Notes under the pieces: model-generated
Database searches by the model: none
What the model was told of the DNA's origin: nothing
Seen by the model: only the letters and a program-made list of their open reading frames with translations
Position numbers and translations under genes: made by a program
Assembly (NCBI GenBank): GCA_016293865.1
Contig: JAEDDG010000002.1
Coordinates: 1-64,000 of the forward strand
Length of the DNA: 64,000 bases
Reading direction: 5' to 3'
Source: Oscillospiraceae bacterium
GTDB taxonomy: Bacteria > Bacillota > Clostridia > Oscillospirales > Oscillospiraceae
Part shown: positions 25,989 to 33,615 of the stretch, piece after piece
How the letters are laid out: every line of letters starts with the position of its first letter
How positions within the stretch are numbered: the stretch's first letter is position 1

Positions 25989-26363
25989 ATGAAAAGGGAA
26001 CTTGGAATTGCAAGGTGCGGCCTTGCCTGCTGCCTTTGCACTGAAAACAGTCAGTGCGGCGGCTGCCATTCCGGCCAGTGCAGCGGCACCAGCTGGTGCG
26101 AAAACAGGCGCTGCTCCATTGAAAAGGGTTTTTCATCCTGCGCCGAATGCTCTGAAAACTGCAGAAAGGGGCTGCTGAAAAAGATCAAGCCTTACGCCTT
26201 TACGCTTTTCGTCAGGCGCTATGGAGTGGATCGGCTTCTGGACTGCCTGGAGGCCAATGAGAAGAAGGGCATTGTTTATCACCGTACCGGGATTACCGGT
26301 GATTACGACTGCTTTGATGATCCGGAGGAGCTTATTCATTTCATCCTGACCGGCACGCGGTGA
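25989..26363 (+). CDS. DUF3795-type cysteine-rich protein
   Basis: A 124-residue protein with 15 or so cysteines packed into the first 60 residues (for example CGLACCLCTENSQCGGC and WCENRRCSIEKGFSSCAECS), the pattern of DUF3795 zinc-binding proteins. The C-terminal half is helical without cysteines. Function unknown; a metal-binding or regulatory role is possible. AAGGAG precedes the ATG. It lies 48 bases after mutY and may be cotranscribed with it. Confidence 0.75.
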   Translation: MKRELGIARCGLACCLCTENSQCGGCHSGQCSGTSWCENRRCSIEKGFSSCAECSENCRKGLLKKIKPYAFTLFVRRYGVDRLLDCLEANEKKGIVYHRTGITGDYDCFDDPEELIHFILTGTR

Positions 26364-26388
26364 ATCACCGCTTAACTGACATACAGAA

Positions 26389-26424
26389 ACAGCACCGCAG
26401 AAGACTCTGCGGTGCTGTTTTAAT
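26389..26424. terminator. Convergent terminator
   Basis: The stem aacagcaccgcag with ctgcggtgctgtt is flanked by A and T runs. It serves the DUF3795 gene on the plus strand and probably the gatD-like gene on the minus strand. Confidence 0.8.
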
Positions 26425-26442
26425 ATGTGCCGAAAATGGCCG

Positions 26443-27156
26443 TCAAAACGGAATTTTTTTGTTTCTGAACTCAGAGAGCCTGCGCTCAAAGGCGGCCATG
26501 GCCTGTGTGCGGAACGCACAGCACGGATTTTCAACGCCGGCCAGACCCATCAGATATTCGGTGAAAAGCGGATTGAGCACCAGCAGGGGGCCGAGGATAT
26601 GCGTGCCGATCAGATTTCCGCGCCGGACGCCTTCCAGCTGTGACTGCCTGTTGATGCCGATGCCGCGCTGTGCCCGGAAGAAATATTCCTCTGAGTTGTC
26701 CCCGTAGACCATGCTGAACTGGGATTTGAATCCAAGAACGGGCACGCCATTTGTTTCACCGAGAATTTTTCCGTTGAAGCGTGCAAAAAGATCGATTTTT
26801 GTTGTCAGCGGGAAGAGTCCCAAACCGTCGCACGTCTCTTTTGTTGTCAGATTCTCAATTTTCTGCGTAAAAATCTCGAATGCGTTTCCTGTTGCCAGAA
26901 AAACCGTACCGGCGGCCGTAAGTTCTTCAATCCGTTCCCTGTAAGGCGTGAGCCAGCGGATGACGCGCAGCTGTGCCGCTTCGCTCATGCTGCCCAGATA
27001 GAGCAGATTGACGTCATGGTCGGCAAAATACGGCTTCTGATCCGTAATCTCTGTGGATATAAACCGGGCCTGGGGCATGCACTGACGCAGGTACTCAACA
27101 TTTTTGCTGTCTCCGAACTGATTGCAGAGCTTGGGAAAAAGAATTTCAACGGTCAT
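26443..27156 (-). CDS. gatD: GatD-like subunit of lipid II amidotransferase, catalytic residues replaced
   Basis: GatD normally hydrolyses glutamine and feeds ammonia to MurT, which amidates D-Glu of lipid II. This 237-residue homologue has the fold: CNQFGDSKNVEYL at the N-terminus, the elbow GTVFLATGNAFEIF near residue 83 and LIGTHILGPLLVLNPLF near 182. Where family members have the nucleophile Cys (AICGGFQ), this one has Thr89; where they have His in FHGP, it has Leu188. Both were checked in the DNA. Glutaminase activity is therefore doubtful. ATG 27156 overlaps the murT stop (ATGA), so the pair is coupled. Confidence 0.8.
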   Translation of the reverse strand: MTVEILFPKLCNQFGDSKNVEYLRQCMPQARFISTEITDQKPYFADHDVNLLYLGSMSEAAQLRVIRWLTPYRERIEELTAAGTVFLATGNAFEIFTQKIENLTTKETCDGLGLFPLTTKIDLFARFNGKILGETNGVPVLGFKSQFSMVYGDNSEEYFFRAQRGIGINRQSQLEGVRRGNLIGTHILGPLLVLNPLFTEYLMGLAGVENPCCAFRTQAMAAFERRLSEFRNKKIPF

Positions 27157-28538
27157 TGCGCACACACCTCCCGGATCTTTTCTGTGATCATATTCTTGAC
27201 TTTTTTTGCATCATTTACGAGATAAAGATCATACAGGATGAAAACACTGTCACAGTTTTTGACATCAGCAAGGCCGACGGTTTCAAAAACCGTGTCTGCA
27301 GTGACGATTTTGCTGATGTCCACACCGTCAAGCATGGCGCGCAGCACATGGTCCCTGCAGCGCGGTCCGCCGATGACAATCTGACTGACGGACGGATCTG
27401 TAAAAGGCGAATAATCGCAGTCGTACATCCAGCAGATATTTTCGGTGTTGTTTGTATTGTCGTGGATATCGTCGATCATCAGGATGACGGTCTTTGCGTT
27501 CCCTTCGGTTTTCCGCATATAATCAAATGCGCGGGAGCAGGCGATGGGGTTCTGGCTTTTCGCAAGCTGAAGCGTGACTGTTTTCCCGCAGCAGATCTCC
27601 CGGTCAAAACGCGACGAGACGATTTTTGTTTTCTCCAGTCCGTCAGCAATGGCTTTGGCGTTCAGACCAAGCTGATCCAGAAGCGCAATGGCGGCTGCGG
27701 TGTTGTAAATATTGGCGATGTTGTCGTTGACAAGACGGTACTGGTACTGAATGCCGCGCTGGCTGACAGTCATCTCTCCGGACGCGGTGTCAACAGAAGT
27801 GACACAGTAGTCCGGCTCCGGCGATGCAAAGCCGCAGCCGGGGCAGTAGACGCGGCCGATGTGATTGTAGCGCAGGTATTTGCACTTCAATTCGGCGCCG
27901 CAGTTGGGACAGTAGGCGATGTCTTTTACAATGGCTGAGTTGTCGCTGGTTTCACCGCCGAGCATGCAGGATACGCCGAAATAAACGCGGGCGTTTTCAG
28001 GGCTGCCCAGCGCCGAACAGATAATGTCGTCGCCGTTCAGAATCAGCTTTGCCGAGGCGGGCAGGGCGCTGGAAATGATATAGGAAATGAAATCAGTGTT
28101 GGCGTTTCGCTTGATGGAGTCGCGCATGATATTGGTGCAGACCACATAATCCGGCTTCAGATGCGGATAGATGCGCAGGGAACTGCGCTCATCCACCTCC
28201 AGAACGGCAAGATCACGCTTCGGCCGGCCGGTAAACGTGCTGTATTCAATGAGCGTGCTGGTCACGCCGGCGTCAATGTTGGAACCGTATCCGTTGTTTG
28301 TTACGCTGTAGCCGTTGGCGGTCAGAACGCTGGTGATCATGTTGCTTACGGTTGTTTTGCCGTTTGTGCCGGTCACGGCCACGATGGTTTTCGGCCTGCC
28401 GATGTGCGACAGAAAATCAGGACAAATCTTCAAAGCAAGTTTTCCCGGCAGATAGCTGGCCTGTCTGCGGAGCGCCTTCATGCCGACGCTGACAGATTTG
28501 GAGATCAGCATGGCAGCCTTAAATCTCAAATTGCTCAC
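27153..28538 (-). CDS. murT: Lipid II isoglutaminyl synthase, MurT-type subunit
   Basis: A Mur-ligase family protein of about 461 residues that amidates the D-Glu of the peptidoglycan stem. ATP site VAVTGTNGKTTVSNMI near residue 56; acid patch LEVDERSSLRIYPHLKPD; a zinc ribbon inserted in the central domain (YCPNCGAELKC ... YCPGCGF) as in MurT; C-terminal DUF1727 domain with VNDNIANIYNTAAAIALL. Near the C-terminus, the usual GRDxSWxWD reads ENICWMYD, so an Asp thought to aid GatD catalysis seems replaced by Asn. I prefer GTG 28538 (AAGGA 9 bases upstream); ATG 28577 is in frame but lacks a ribosome site. Confidence 0.88.
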   Translation of the reverse strand: MSNLRFKAAMLISKSVSVGMKALRRQASYLPGKLALKICPDFLSHIGRPKTIVAVTGTNGKTTVSNMITSVLTANGYSVTNNGYGSNIDAGVTSTLIEYSTFTGRPKRDLAVLEVDERSSLRIYPHLKPDYVVCTNIMRDSIKRNANTDFISYIISSALPASAKLILNGDDIICSALGSPENARVYFGVSCMLGGETSDNSAIVKDIAYCPNCGAELKCKYLRYNHIGRVYCPGCGFASPEPDYCVTSVDTASGEMTVSQRGIQYQYRLVNDNIANIYNTAAAIALLDQLGLNAKAIADGLEKTKIVSSRFDREICCGKTVTLQLAKSQNPIACSRAFDYMRKTEGNAKTVILMIDDIHDNTNNTENICWMYDCDYSPFTDPSVSQIVIGGPRCRDHVLRAMLDGVDISKIVTADTVFETVGLADVKNCDSVFILYDLYLVNDAKKVKNMITEKIREVCAQ

Positions 28539-28644
28539 AATATCCATTCCTTTTGCTTTTGTTTTTGTTCTCTGCATGTTGCAGTAATGAATTATACACC
28601 ATTTTCCCCTTGAAGCAAAGGCCTTTTAATGAATCCTTTATGCA

Positions 28645-28678
28645 GAAAAAATACACTGCGCCGCAAAGCGCAGTGTAT
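28645..28678 (-). terminator. Terminator of the CDF exporter gene
   Basis: The arms atacactgcgc and gcgcagtgtat are followed by TTTTTT when read on the minus strand. Confidence 0.85.
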
Positions 28679-28693
28679 CAGATAAGGTTATTC

Positions 28694-29671
28694 TCAGGAT
28701 TGATCCTGCTGCGGGAAATCCGGCGTTTCGGACGGATCCTCATCTGCAAAAACATCAGGCATATCTGCCTGCTGCGGGCCATCCGGCAGGTAAGGATTCA
28801 CATGTACCATGCAGTGCTTGAGATTCGGCGTGGATTTTTCCACAGCGCCGTGCACAGATTCAGCGATGGCGTGCGCGTCCACAAGCCGGAGTTGGGGATC
28901 AACTGCAATTTCGATATCCGTATAAATCGCGGAGCCAAACTGGCGTGTCTTGATGTTGTCCAGCGCCTTGACGCCAGGCTGCTTCAGAACGGTACGGACA
29001 ATATGCTCGACACATTTTTCATCACACGCCCGGTCAACGGTTTTGTTCAGCGCTTCGATGAAAATGTCGACCGCGACCTTCAGAATGAACAGGCAGATGA
29101 CAATGCTCGCAATGGAATCGAGAATGGGCAGGCCCATCCGCGCGCCGATGATACCGGCCAGCGCGCCGATGGAGGAGAGCGCGTCAGAGCGGTGATGCCA
29201 TGCATCCGCTTTCAGCGCCGTTGAATTAATTTTTTTCGCAGTCAGCCATGTGTACCAGTACATGGCTTCCTTCACAACGATTGAGACCACTGCAGCAACA
29301 AGCGCCAGCACGCCCGGCGCCATCTGCAGCACGTAAGAGCCGGAAATAATATTTTCAAGCCCTTTCCAGCCAATCAGTATACCGGTGGCAAAGAGAAGAA
29401 ACGCCAGAATCATGGATGCGGCGCACTCAAAACGTTCGTGACCGTAAGGATGTTCTTTATCCGCTGCTTTTCCGGAAATGCGCAGGCCGATGAGAACAAT
29501 GATTGTTGAAAACACGTCTGAAGCGGAATGCACAGCATCGGAAATCATGGCGCTGGAATGTGCGGCAATACCGGCGATCAGCTTAAAGCCGGCAAGCAGA
29601 ACATTTGCAATGATTGTGACAAAGGCAACGCGCCGTGCGCGGGCATTTCCGGATCTGGACTCAGATGTCAT
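28694..29671 (-). CDS. Cation diffusion facilitator family transporter
   Basis: A 325-residue CDF metal/proton antiporter in the cytoplasmic membrane. Six membrane helices are expected; the metal-binding HxxxD pairs appear as SDAVHSASDV near residue 45 (helix II) and ADAWHHRSDALSS near 150 (helix V). A histidine-poor cytosolic dimer domain follows with ETCV-type features (VDPQLRLVDAHAIAESVH). Substrates of the family are zinc, manganese, iron, cobalt or nickel. ATG 29671 has AAGGAGG 8 bases upstream. The leader holds a structured RNA ending in a terminator, so the gene may be controlled by RNA. Confidence 0.9.
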   Translation of the reverse strand: MTSESRSGNARARRVAFVTIIANVLLAGFKLIAGIAAHSSAMISDAVHSASDVFSTIIVLIGLRISGKAADKEHPYGHERFECAASMILAFLLFATGILIGWKGLENIISGSYVLQMAPGVLALVAAVVSIVVKEAMYWYTWLTAKKINSTALKADAWHHRSDALSSIGALAGIIGARMGLPILDSIASIVICLFILKVAVDIFIEALNKTVDRACDEKCVEHIVRTVLKQPGVKALDNIKTRQFGSAIYTDIEIAVDPQLRLVDAHAIAESVHGAVEKSTPNLKHCMVHVNPYLPDGPQQADMPDVFADEDPSETPDFPQQDQS

Positions 29672-29744
29672 CAAAAGCTCCTCCTTCAAAACAGGGCAGC
29701 CTGATATGCTGCAGAATATGCGGGTGACGGCAGATAACGCAGAT

Positions 29745-29878
29745 AAAAAAACATCTGTGGAACACATTCCTGTCCCACAGATGCTGAATACATCCGCTGC
29801 CGAATCGGCCCGGCATCATGAACCGCTAGGGTTCCTTGCCTGATCAGTTTGTGCTGTAATATGCAGCGCAAAGAGATT
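29745..29878 (-). ncRNA. Structured leader RNA or small RNA upstream of the CDF gene
   Basis: On the minus strand a strong promoter (-35 TTGCCA 29908-29913, 17-base spacer, -10 TATAGT 29885-29890) starts a transcript near 29878. It contains at least two possible hairpins (gaacc/ggttc and a gccg/cggc stem) and ends in a perfect stem ccacagatg/catctgtgg followed by seven T at 29745-29751. The exporter start lies about 75 bases further on. Such a layout fits a riboswitch, perhaps for a metal, or a stand-alone small RNA. I cannot match it to a known class from sequence alone. Confidence 0.6.
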
Positions 29879-29986
29879 ATCTATACTATAACATATGCGC
29901 AGACTATTGGCAAGGTGATCCGGGAAAATTAATATTTTGTTTTCATTTGCCCAGAAAAACGAGCTTCAGCTCCATCTGCGAAGCCG

Positions 29987-30496
29987 CTAAGGGCGGATTT
30001 CGATAATTTCCAGCTCTTTTTTTGAAGCATAATTGACAGTATGCAGAGTTCCGCCAAGAGTCCCGTCAAAAACAGCAATCAGAACACTGGACCGGTCAAC
30101 CATATACTTGTTTCTGCGAAGCATGCAGTCTTCTGTGTATTCGCGCTGGAGGAGAGTTTCAAAATCGCACTCACTGACGAGATGATAATACCGGCTGCGG
30201 TCGCTTTCGGACCAGTTCTTGCTTTGTTCCTCGCAGGGAATTGCCGCCTCCAGCGTGACGCCTTCATAATCGCGGCGCAGCCGGAGCACGGTCTCTGCAA
30301 AATAGAAATCACACCCGCGGGCCATTCCGCAAATAAAATGGCGTATACCGGATAAATACAGAGCCTGGACCACATCATACAGCTTTTCTTTCAGCTTCAC
30401 ACAGCGCGCGTCAAGTTCATCGCTGTGCCACGGAAGTTTTTCCGGACGGTGCCCGGAAAAGCAGCAGGTATTATCACGGTTTATTAAAGGCGGCAC
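29987..30496 (-). CDS. SLOG family protein (DUF1273/YpsA-like)
   Basis: A 169-residue Rossmann-like SLOG protein. The N-terminus TCCFSGHRPEKLPW and the segment FICGMARGCDFYFAETVL are the family's nucleotide-binding features; AIPCEEQSKNWSESDRSRYY and RNKYMVDRSSVLIAVFDG follow. SLOG proteins bind nucleotide-derived ligands, and YpsA affects cell division in Bacillus; the role here is not known. It starts at GTG 30496 with AAGGAGG 7 bases upstream. Monocistronic. Confidence 0.85.
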   Translation of the reverse strand: MPPLINRDNTCCFSGHRPEKLPWHSDELDARCVKLKEKLYDVVQALYLSGIRHFICGMARGCDFYFAETVLRLRRDYEGVTLEAAIPCEEQSKNWSESDRSRYYHLVSECDFETLLQREYTEDCMLRRNKYMVDRSSVLIAVFDGTLGGTLHTVNYASKKELEIIEIRP

Positions 30497-30551
30497 GAGA
30501 ATCCCTCCTTTTTTCTTAGAATAGCATCATGAATAAATTTTGTCAAAGATA

Positions 30552-30579
30552 TTGCATTTTCGGCATTTTCTGCTATACT
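30552..30579 (+). promoter_or_regulatory. Promoter of the FMN riboswitch and ribU
   Basis: -35 TTGCAT (30552-30557), a 16-base spacer and -10 TATACT (30574-30579), directly ahead of the aptamer. Confidence 0.65.
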
Positions 30580-30586
30580 GTTACTG

Positions 30587-30751
30587 GTCTTCAGGGCAGG
30601 GTGAAATTCCCGACCGGCGGTAAAGTCCGCGAGCGCTTATGCGCTGAACCGGTTTGATTCCGGTACCGACAGTAAAGTCTGGATGGAAGAAGACGGCTTT
30701 TGCTGCTGTGTTTTTTCTGTGCCCGGAAGGCTGTCCTTCCGGGCATTTTTA
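30587..30751 (+). promoter_or_regulatory. FMN riboswitch (RFN element) with terminator
   Basis: The RFN aptamer runs from 30587 to 30694: closing helix gtcttc/gaagac, then the conserved cagggtgaaattcccgacc, cggcggtaaagtccgcgag, gaaccggtttgattccgg, ccgacagtaaagtctgga and atggaagaagac blocks. A strong terminator (arms gcccggaagg and ccttccgggc, 30721-30744) with T run follows. High FMN should end transcription before ribU, so import of riboflavin is shut off when flavin is plentiful. Confidence 0.95.
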
Positions 30752-30767
30752 ATTTGGGGGTATATTT

Positions 30768-31499
30768 ATGAGTGAACTGCTTGAGAGCGTAAAATCCGGC
30801 GCCGCATTTCTCGGCGTATGTTTCCTGATTTTCGCGGTACTGGTGATTCTGGCGATCCTGGCGCAGAGGCTGATCTGCAAGGACATGCCAAATCGGCACG
30901 GCGCGCGCTACGTCGCGTATGTGGCCATGTTTTCTGCAATCGCCGGCGTATTGATGCTTTTTGACATCCCTCTGTTTTTTGCACCCAGCTTTTATAAAAT
31001 CGATTTAAGTGAGATTCCTGTTCTGATCTGCACCTTTTACCTCGGTCCTGTTGCCGGCGTAATCACGGAGTTTCTGAAGAATCTTCTGAAAATCCTGATG
31101 AAAGGCACCACAACGGCTTTTGTAGGCGATTTTGCCAATTTTGTGATCGGCTGCTCAATGGTTCTGCCTGCGTCCATTATCTACCACTGCCGCCGCAGCA
31201 GAAAAAACGCGCTGATCGGCCTGATCACCGGCACACTGGTCATGACAGTTTTCGGCAGCCTTTTCAACGCGATTTATCTTCTGCCGAAGTTTTCCGAGCT
31301 TTACGGGATGCCGCTTGAGAGCATCGTGGCCATGGGCACCGCCGTCAACGCGCATATTACAAGCGTTGAGACGCTTGTGCTTTACGCAGTTGTGCCGTTC
31401 AACCTGCTGAAGGGCCTGATTGTGACTGCGGTTGTTTTTTTTCTGTATAAGCGGCTCTCTCCGCTGCTGAGCAGGGGACAGTACAGAAAAACAAAATAG
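30768..31499 (+). CDS. ribU: ECF transporter S component, riboflavin (RibU)
   Basis: A 243-residue membrane protein that binds riboflavin and works with the shared ECF energising module (EcfA1/A2/T, not in this window). The RibU signature is seen as IDLSEIPVLICTFYLGPVAG, and about six membrane helices are expected. The N-terminus carries an extra hydrophobic segment (FLIFAVLVILAILAQRLI), a little longer than usual for RibU. The FMN riboswitch directly upstream supports the riboflavin assignment. Terminator after the stop. Confidence 0.93.
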   Translation: MSELLESVKSGAAFLGVCFLIFAVLVILAILAQRLICKDMPNRHGARYVAYVAMFSAIAGVLMLFDIPLFFAPSFYKIDLSEIPVLICTFYLGPVAGVITEFLKNLLKILMKGTTTAFVGDFANFVIGCSMVLPASIIYHCRRSRKNALIGLITGTLVMTVFGSLFNAIYLLPKFSELYGMPLESIVAMGTAVNAHITSVETLVLYAVVPFNLLKGLIVTAVVFFLYKRLSPLLSRGQYRKTK

Positions 31500-31541
31500 A
31501 AAAAGCTGTCCTGTCCTTTTTCCGGACGGGACAGCTTTTCA
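31499..31541. terminator. Convergent terminator after ribU
   Basis: The long stem aaaagctgtcctgtcc pairs with ggacgggacagctttt (one mismatch), with T and A runs on either side. It stops ribU and the minus-strand lipoprotein gene. Confidence 0.85.
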
Positions 31542-31543
31542 AT

Positions 31544-31954
31544 TCATGACGCACGGCCTGTGCGGCTCTGCTCATTTGTTTCAAGATTTCCTTCTCCGTA
31601 TCCGCTGGTGTTGGAATTTCCTGAATTTCTGCTGTTGTTATTGTTATTATTGTTATTATTGTTATTGCTGTTGTTATTGTTGTTGCTGCCGTTGGTGTTC
31701 CAGTTGCCGCTGTTGTTTCTGTCGGTCAGCACGCCTTCCGTCACGTCATAGTCGCGGACGTTGTTATCGTTGTTGTACGCGTTGCGGTTATTGTTCGTCC
31801 AGCGGTTGCTGCGGTCGTACTGTCTGGTGTCCTCATAGGAGCGGCCGATGATTCCGTCTCTGGTGTTGTCTCCGGGCTCGGCGTTTGATGCGCAGCCGGC
31901 AAACAGACCGGCCAGCAGAACAAACGCAAGAAGAAGTAATACTGCTTTTTTCAT
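31544..31954 (-). CDS. Asn-rich lipoprotein of unknown function
   Basis: A 136-residue secreted protein. MKKAVLLLLAFVLLAGLFAG and then Cys form a lipoprotein signal, so it is anchored outside the cytoplasmic membrane. The mature part is hydrophilic: an Asp/Arg/Tyr-rich segment (IIGRSYEDTRQYDRSNRW) is followed by a run of about 25 residues that are nearly all Asn, then a Gly/Ser/Asn tail. The Asn run is coded by an AAT/AAC triplet repeat and is probably length-variable. AGGAGG precedes the ATG. No family is recognised; the tract looks like a disordered spacer. Confidence 0.75.
   Translation of the reverse strand: MKKAVLLLLAFVLLAGLFAGCASNAEPGDNTRDGIIGRSYEDTRQYDRSNRWTNNNRNAYNNDNNVRDYDVTEGVLTDRNNSGNWNTNGSNNNNNSNNNNNNNNNNNSRNSGNSNTSGYGEGNLETNEQSRTGRAS
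31620..31700. repeat. Triplet repeat tract (Asn codons)
   Basis: Imperfect ttg/tta-type triplets on the plus strand, read as AAC/AAT on the minus strand, lie inside the Asn-rich lipoprotein gene. Slippage here would change the protein length without shifting the frame. Confidence 0.8.
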
Positions 31955-32079
31955 ATAATCCTCCTGTGTGCGGGCCAAACGCGCCGGCCCGTCGTTGCTT
32001 TTTGGTGCAGTCCTATTATCTGCGCGTGCATGGTGTTTTAATATGCAAAATAATTCCAGTACGACAAAACGAATGGACC

Positions 32080-32108
32080 TTGCTTAATAAAATGAAAAGA
32101 GGTAAAAT
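32080..32108 (+). promoter_or_regulatory. Promoter of the uridine phosphorylase gene
   Basis: -35 TTGCTT (32080-32085), a 17-base spacer and -10 TAAAAT (32103-32108), about 38 bases upstream of the start codon. Confidence 0.6.
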
Positions 32109-32146
32109 AAATTAAATTTTTATTTTGAATCTGCGGGGGTTGAACG

Positions 32147-32911
32147 ATGAACAAAACGCGGATGTATCACATTGCCTGCTGCAAAGGCGATGTGGGTCGT
32201 TTCTGTATTTTGCCCGGAGATCCCGGACGCTGCGAAAAAATTGCCGCATATCTGGATGGTGCGGAAAAAGTTGCACAGAATCGTGAATATACGACATACA
32301 CCGGCACATTGCTTGGAGAAAAAGTCAGCGTGGTCTCCACGGGGATCGGCGGCCCGTCCGCTTCCATTGCGATTGAGGAACTGACGGCTGTCGGCGCGGA
32401 CACATTTGTGCGGATCGGTACCTGCGGCGGCATCAATATGAAGGTCAGAAGCGGCGACTGCGTGATTGCCACAGGCGCCGTGCGGATGGAAGGTACAAGC
32501 CGAGAGTATGCGCCGATCGAATATCCGGCCTGTGCAGACTTTGAAGTGACAACGGCGCTGGTCACTGCTGCCCGATCGCTCTCGCTGCCGTATCATGTCG
32601 GCGTGGTGCAGTGCAAGGATTCCTTTTACGGCCAGCATGCGCCTGAACGCATGCCGGTCAGTTACGAGCTGAAGGAAAAGTGGGAAGCCTGGAAACGGCT
32701 CGGTGTCCTGTGCAGCGAAATGGAGTCCGCAGCACTCTTTACTGCGGCGGCGGCGCTGGGCGTGCGGTGCGGGAGCGTGTTCTGCACTGTGTGGAACCAG
32801 GAGCGGCGCGCCGCCGGGATTTCAGAGCCGGAATGCCATGATACAGACAGGGCTGTGCGCGTCGCAGTGGAGGCGGTCAGAAATCTGATCAGGGACAGCC
32901 GCGGAGAATAA
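32147..32911 (+). CDS. udp: Uridine phosphorylase (nucleoside phosphorylase family)
   Basis: A 254-residue PNP/UDP family enzyme that splits uridine with phosphate into uracil and ribose-1-[18 protein letters not shown] near residue 21 is the phosphate loop; [18 protein letters not shown] and [12 protein letters not shown] are family motifs; [17 protein letters not shown] near 196 holds the ribose-binding Glu-Met-Glu. The length and motifs suit uridine rather than purine phosphorylase. GGGGG precedes the ATG. A Nudix gene follows 17 bases later in the same operon. Confidence 0.9.
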   Translation: MNKTRMYHIACCKGDVGRFCILPGDPGRCEKIAAYLDGAEKVAQNREYTTYTGTLLGEKVSVVSTGIGGPSASIAIEELTAVGADTFVRIGTCGGINMKVRSGDCVIATGAVRMEGTSREYAPIEYPACADFEVTTALVTAARSLSLPYHVGVVQCKDSFYGQHAPERMPVSYELKEKWEAWKRLGVLCSEMESAALFTAAAALGVRCGSVFCTVWNQERRAAGISEPECHDTDRAVRVAVEAVRNLIRDSRGE

Positions 32912-32928
32912 GTTTGGAGGCAGCAGCT

Positions 32929-33471
32929 ATGGATTATTCTGAAAAAAAGCTCAGCCGCGAAGATGTCTATCGCGGACGGATCATCACTGTGCATGTGGAT
33001 GAAGTCGAACTGTGCAACGGGCGTAAATCCAAAAGGGAAGTGGTCGACCATCCCGGCGGCGTGAGCATTGTCCCTGTTGATGGGATGGGAAACGTATATC
33101 TTGTCCGCCAGTACAGGTATCCGGTGGGGGACAGTCTCCTGGAAATTCCGGCCGGAAAGCTGGAGTACGGTGAGGACCCGCTCCAGTGTGCAGTGCGTGA
33201 GCTTTCTGAGGAAACCGGTTTTTCAGCCGGCAAGTACACGTATCTGGGCGGCGTGTCGCCTTCACCCGGGTACTGCAGAGAGACAATCCACATCTATCTG
33301 GCGACGGAACTGAGTGCCGGACAGTCGCATCCGGACGAGAATGAATTTCTTGACGTGGTCAAAATGCCTTTCGATGAAGCATTCCGTCTTGCGGCTTCAA
33401 ACGAGATGACAGATGGGAAAACAATCATCGGCCTGCTGCGCGCCGCGCAGTATCTTAAGCAGGAATCTTAA
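32929..33471 (+). CDS. Nudix hydrolase, ADP-ribose pyrophosphatase type
   Basis: A 180-residue Nudix enzyme, most like ADP-ribose pyrophosphatase (NudF). The Nudix box G-x5-E-x7-REUxEExGU spans GKLEYGEDPLQCAVRELSEE then TGF near residue 75; YRYPVGDSLLEIPAG before it and SPSPGYCRETIHIYLA after it are features of the NudF group. It makes AMP and ribose-5-P. ATG 32929 has GGAGG 8 bases upstream; an earlier in-frame start at 32914 is unlikely. It shares an operon with uridine phosphorylase; both handle ribose phosphates. Confidence 0.88.
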   Translation: MDYSEKKLSREDVYRGRIITVHVDEVELCNGRKSKREVVDHPGGVSIVPVDGMGNVYLVRQYRYPVGDSLLEIPAGKLEYGEDPLQCAVRELSEETGFSAGKYTYLGGVSPSPGYCRETIHIYLATELSAGQSHPDENEFLDVVKMPFDEAFRLAASNEMTDGKTIIGLLRAAQYLKQES

Positions 33472-33512
33472 AAATTTTCCTTTACTTTTTCTGAATTCAT
33501 GTTATAATAACA

Positions 33513-33539
33513 AAGCCTGCTGAAAAGCAGCAGGCTTTT
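33513..33539 (+). terminator. Terminator between the Nudix gene and tRNA-Ala
   Basis: The arms gcctgct and agcaggc with a 7-base loop are followed by tttt, ending 1 base before the tRNA. A TATAAT (33503-33508) lies just upstream, 16 bases after TTTACT, so this hairpin may instead be a structured 5' leader of the tRNA transcript. Confidence 0.55.
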
Positions 33540-33615
33540 GGGGGCGTAGCTCAGCTGGGAGAGCGTACGGTTCGCATCCGTAAGGTCAAGGGTTCGAATC
33601 CCTCCGTCTCCACCA
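33540..33615 (+). tRNA. tRNA-Ala (anticodon CGC)
   Basis: A 76-base cloverleaf: acceptor gggggcg with cgtctcc including the G3-U70 pair that marks tRNA-Ala, D arm gctc/gagc, anticodon stem tacgg/ccgta with loop TTCGCAT (anticodon CGC at 33573-33575, reads GCG), T loop TTCGAAT, encoded CCA. The 49-65 pair of the T stem is A-C. Confidence 0.95.

Noticed and set aside
29815-29845. CTAGGGTTCC on the plus strand, similar to the guanidine-I (ykkC) riboswitch core
   Set aside because: No plus-strand gene follows; the match comes from the gaacc/ggttc stem of the minus-strand leader RNA.
31546-31851. Leu- or Cys-rich open frames on the plus strand opposite the Asn-rich lipoprotein
   Set aside because: They are products of the triplet repeat read on the wrong strand; the minus frame has a ribosome site and a lipoprotein signal.
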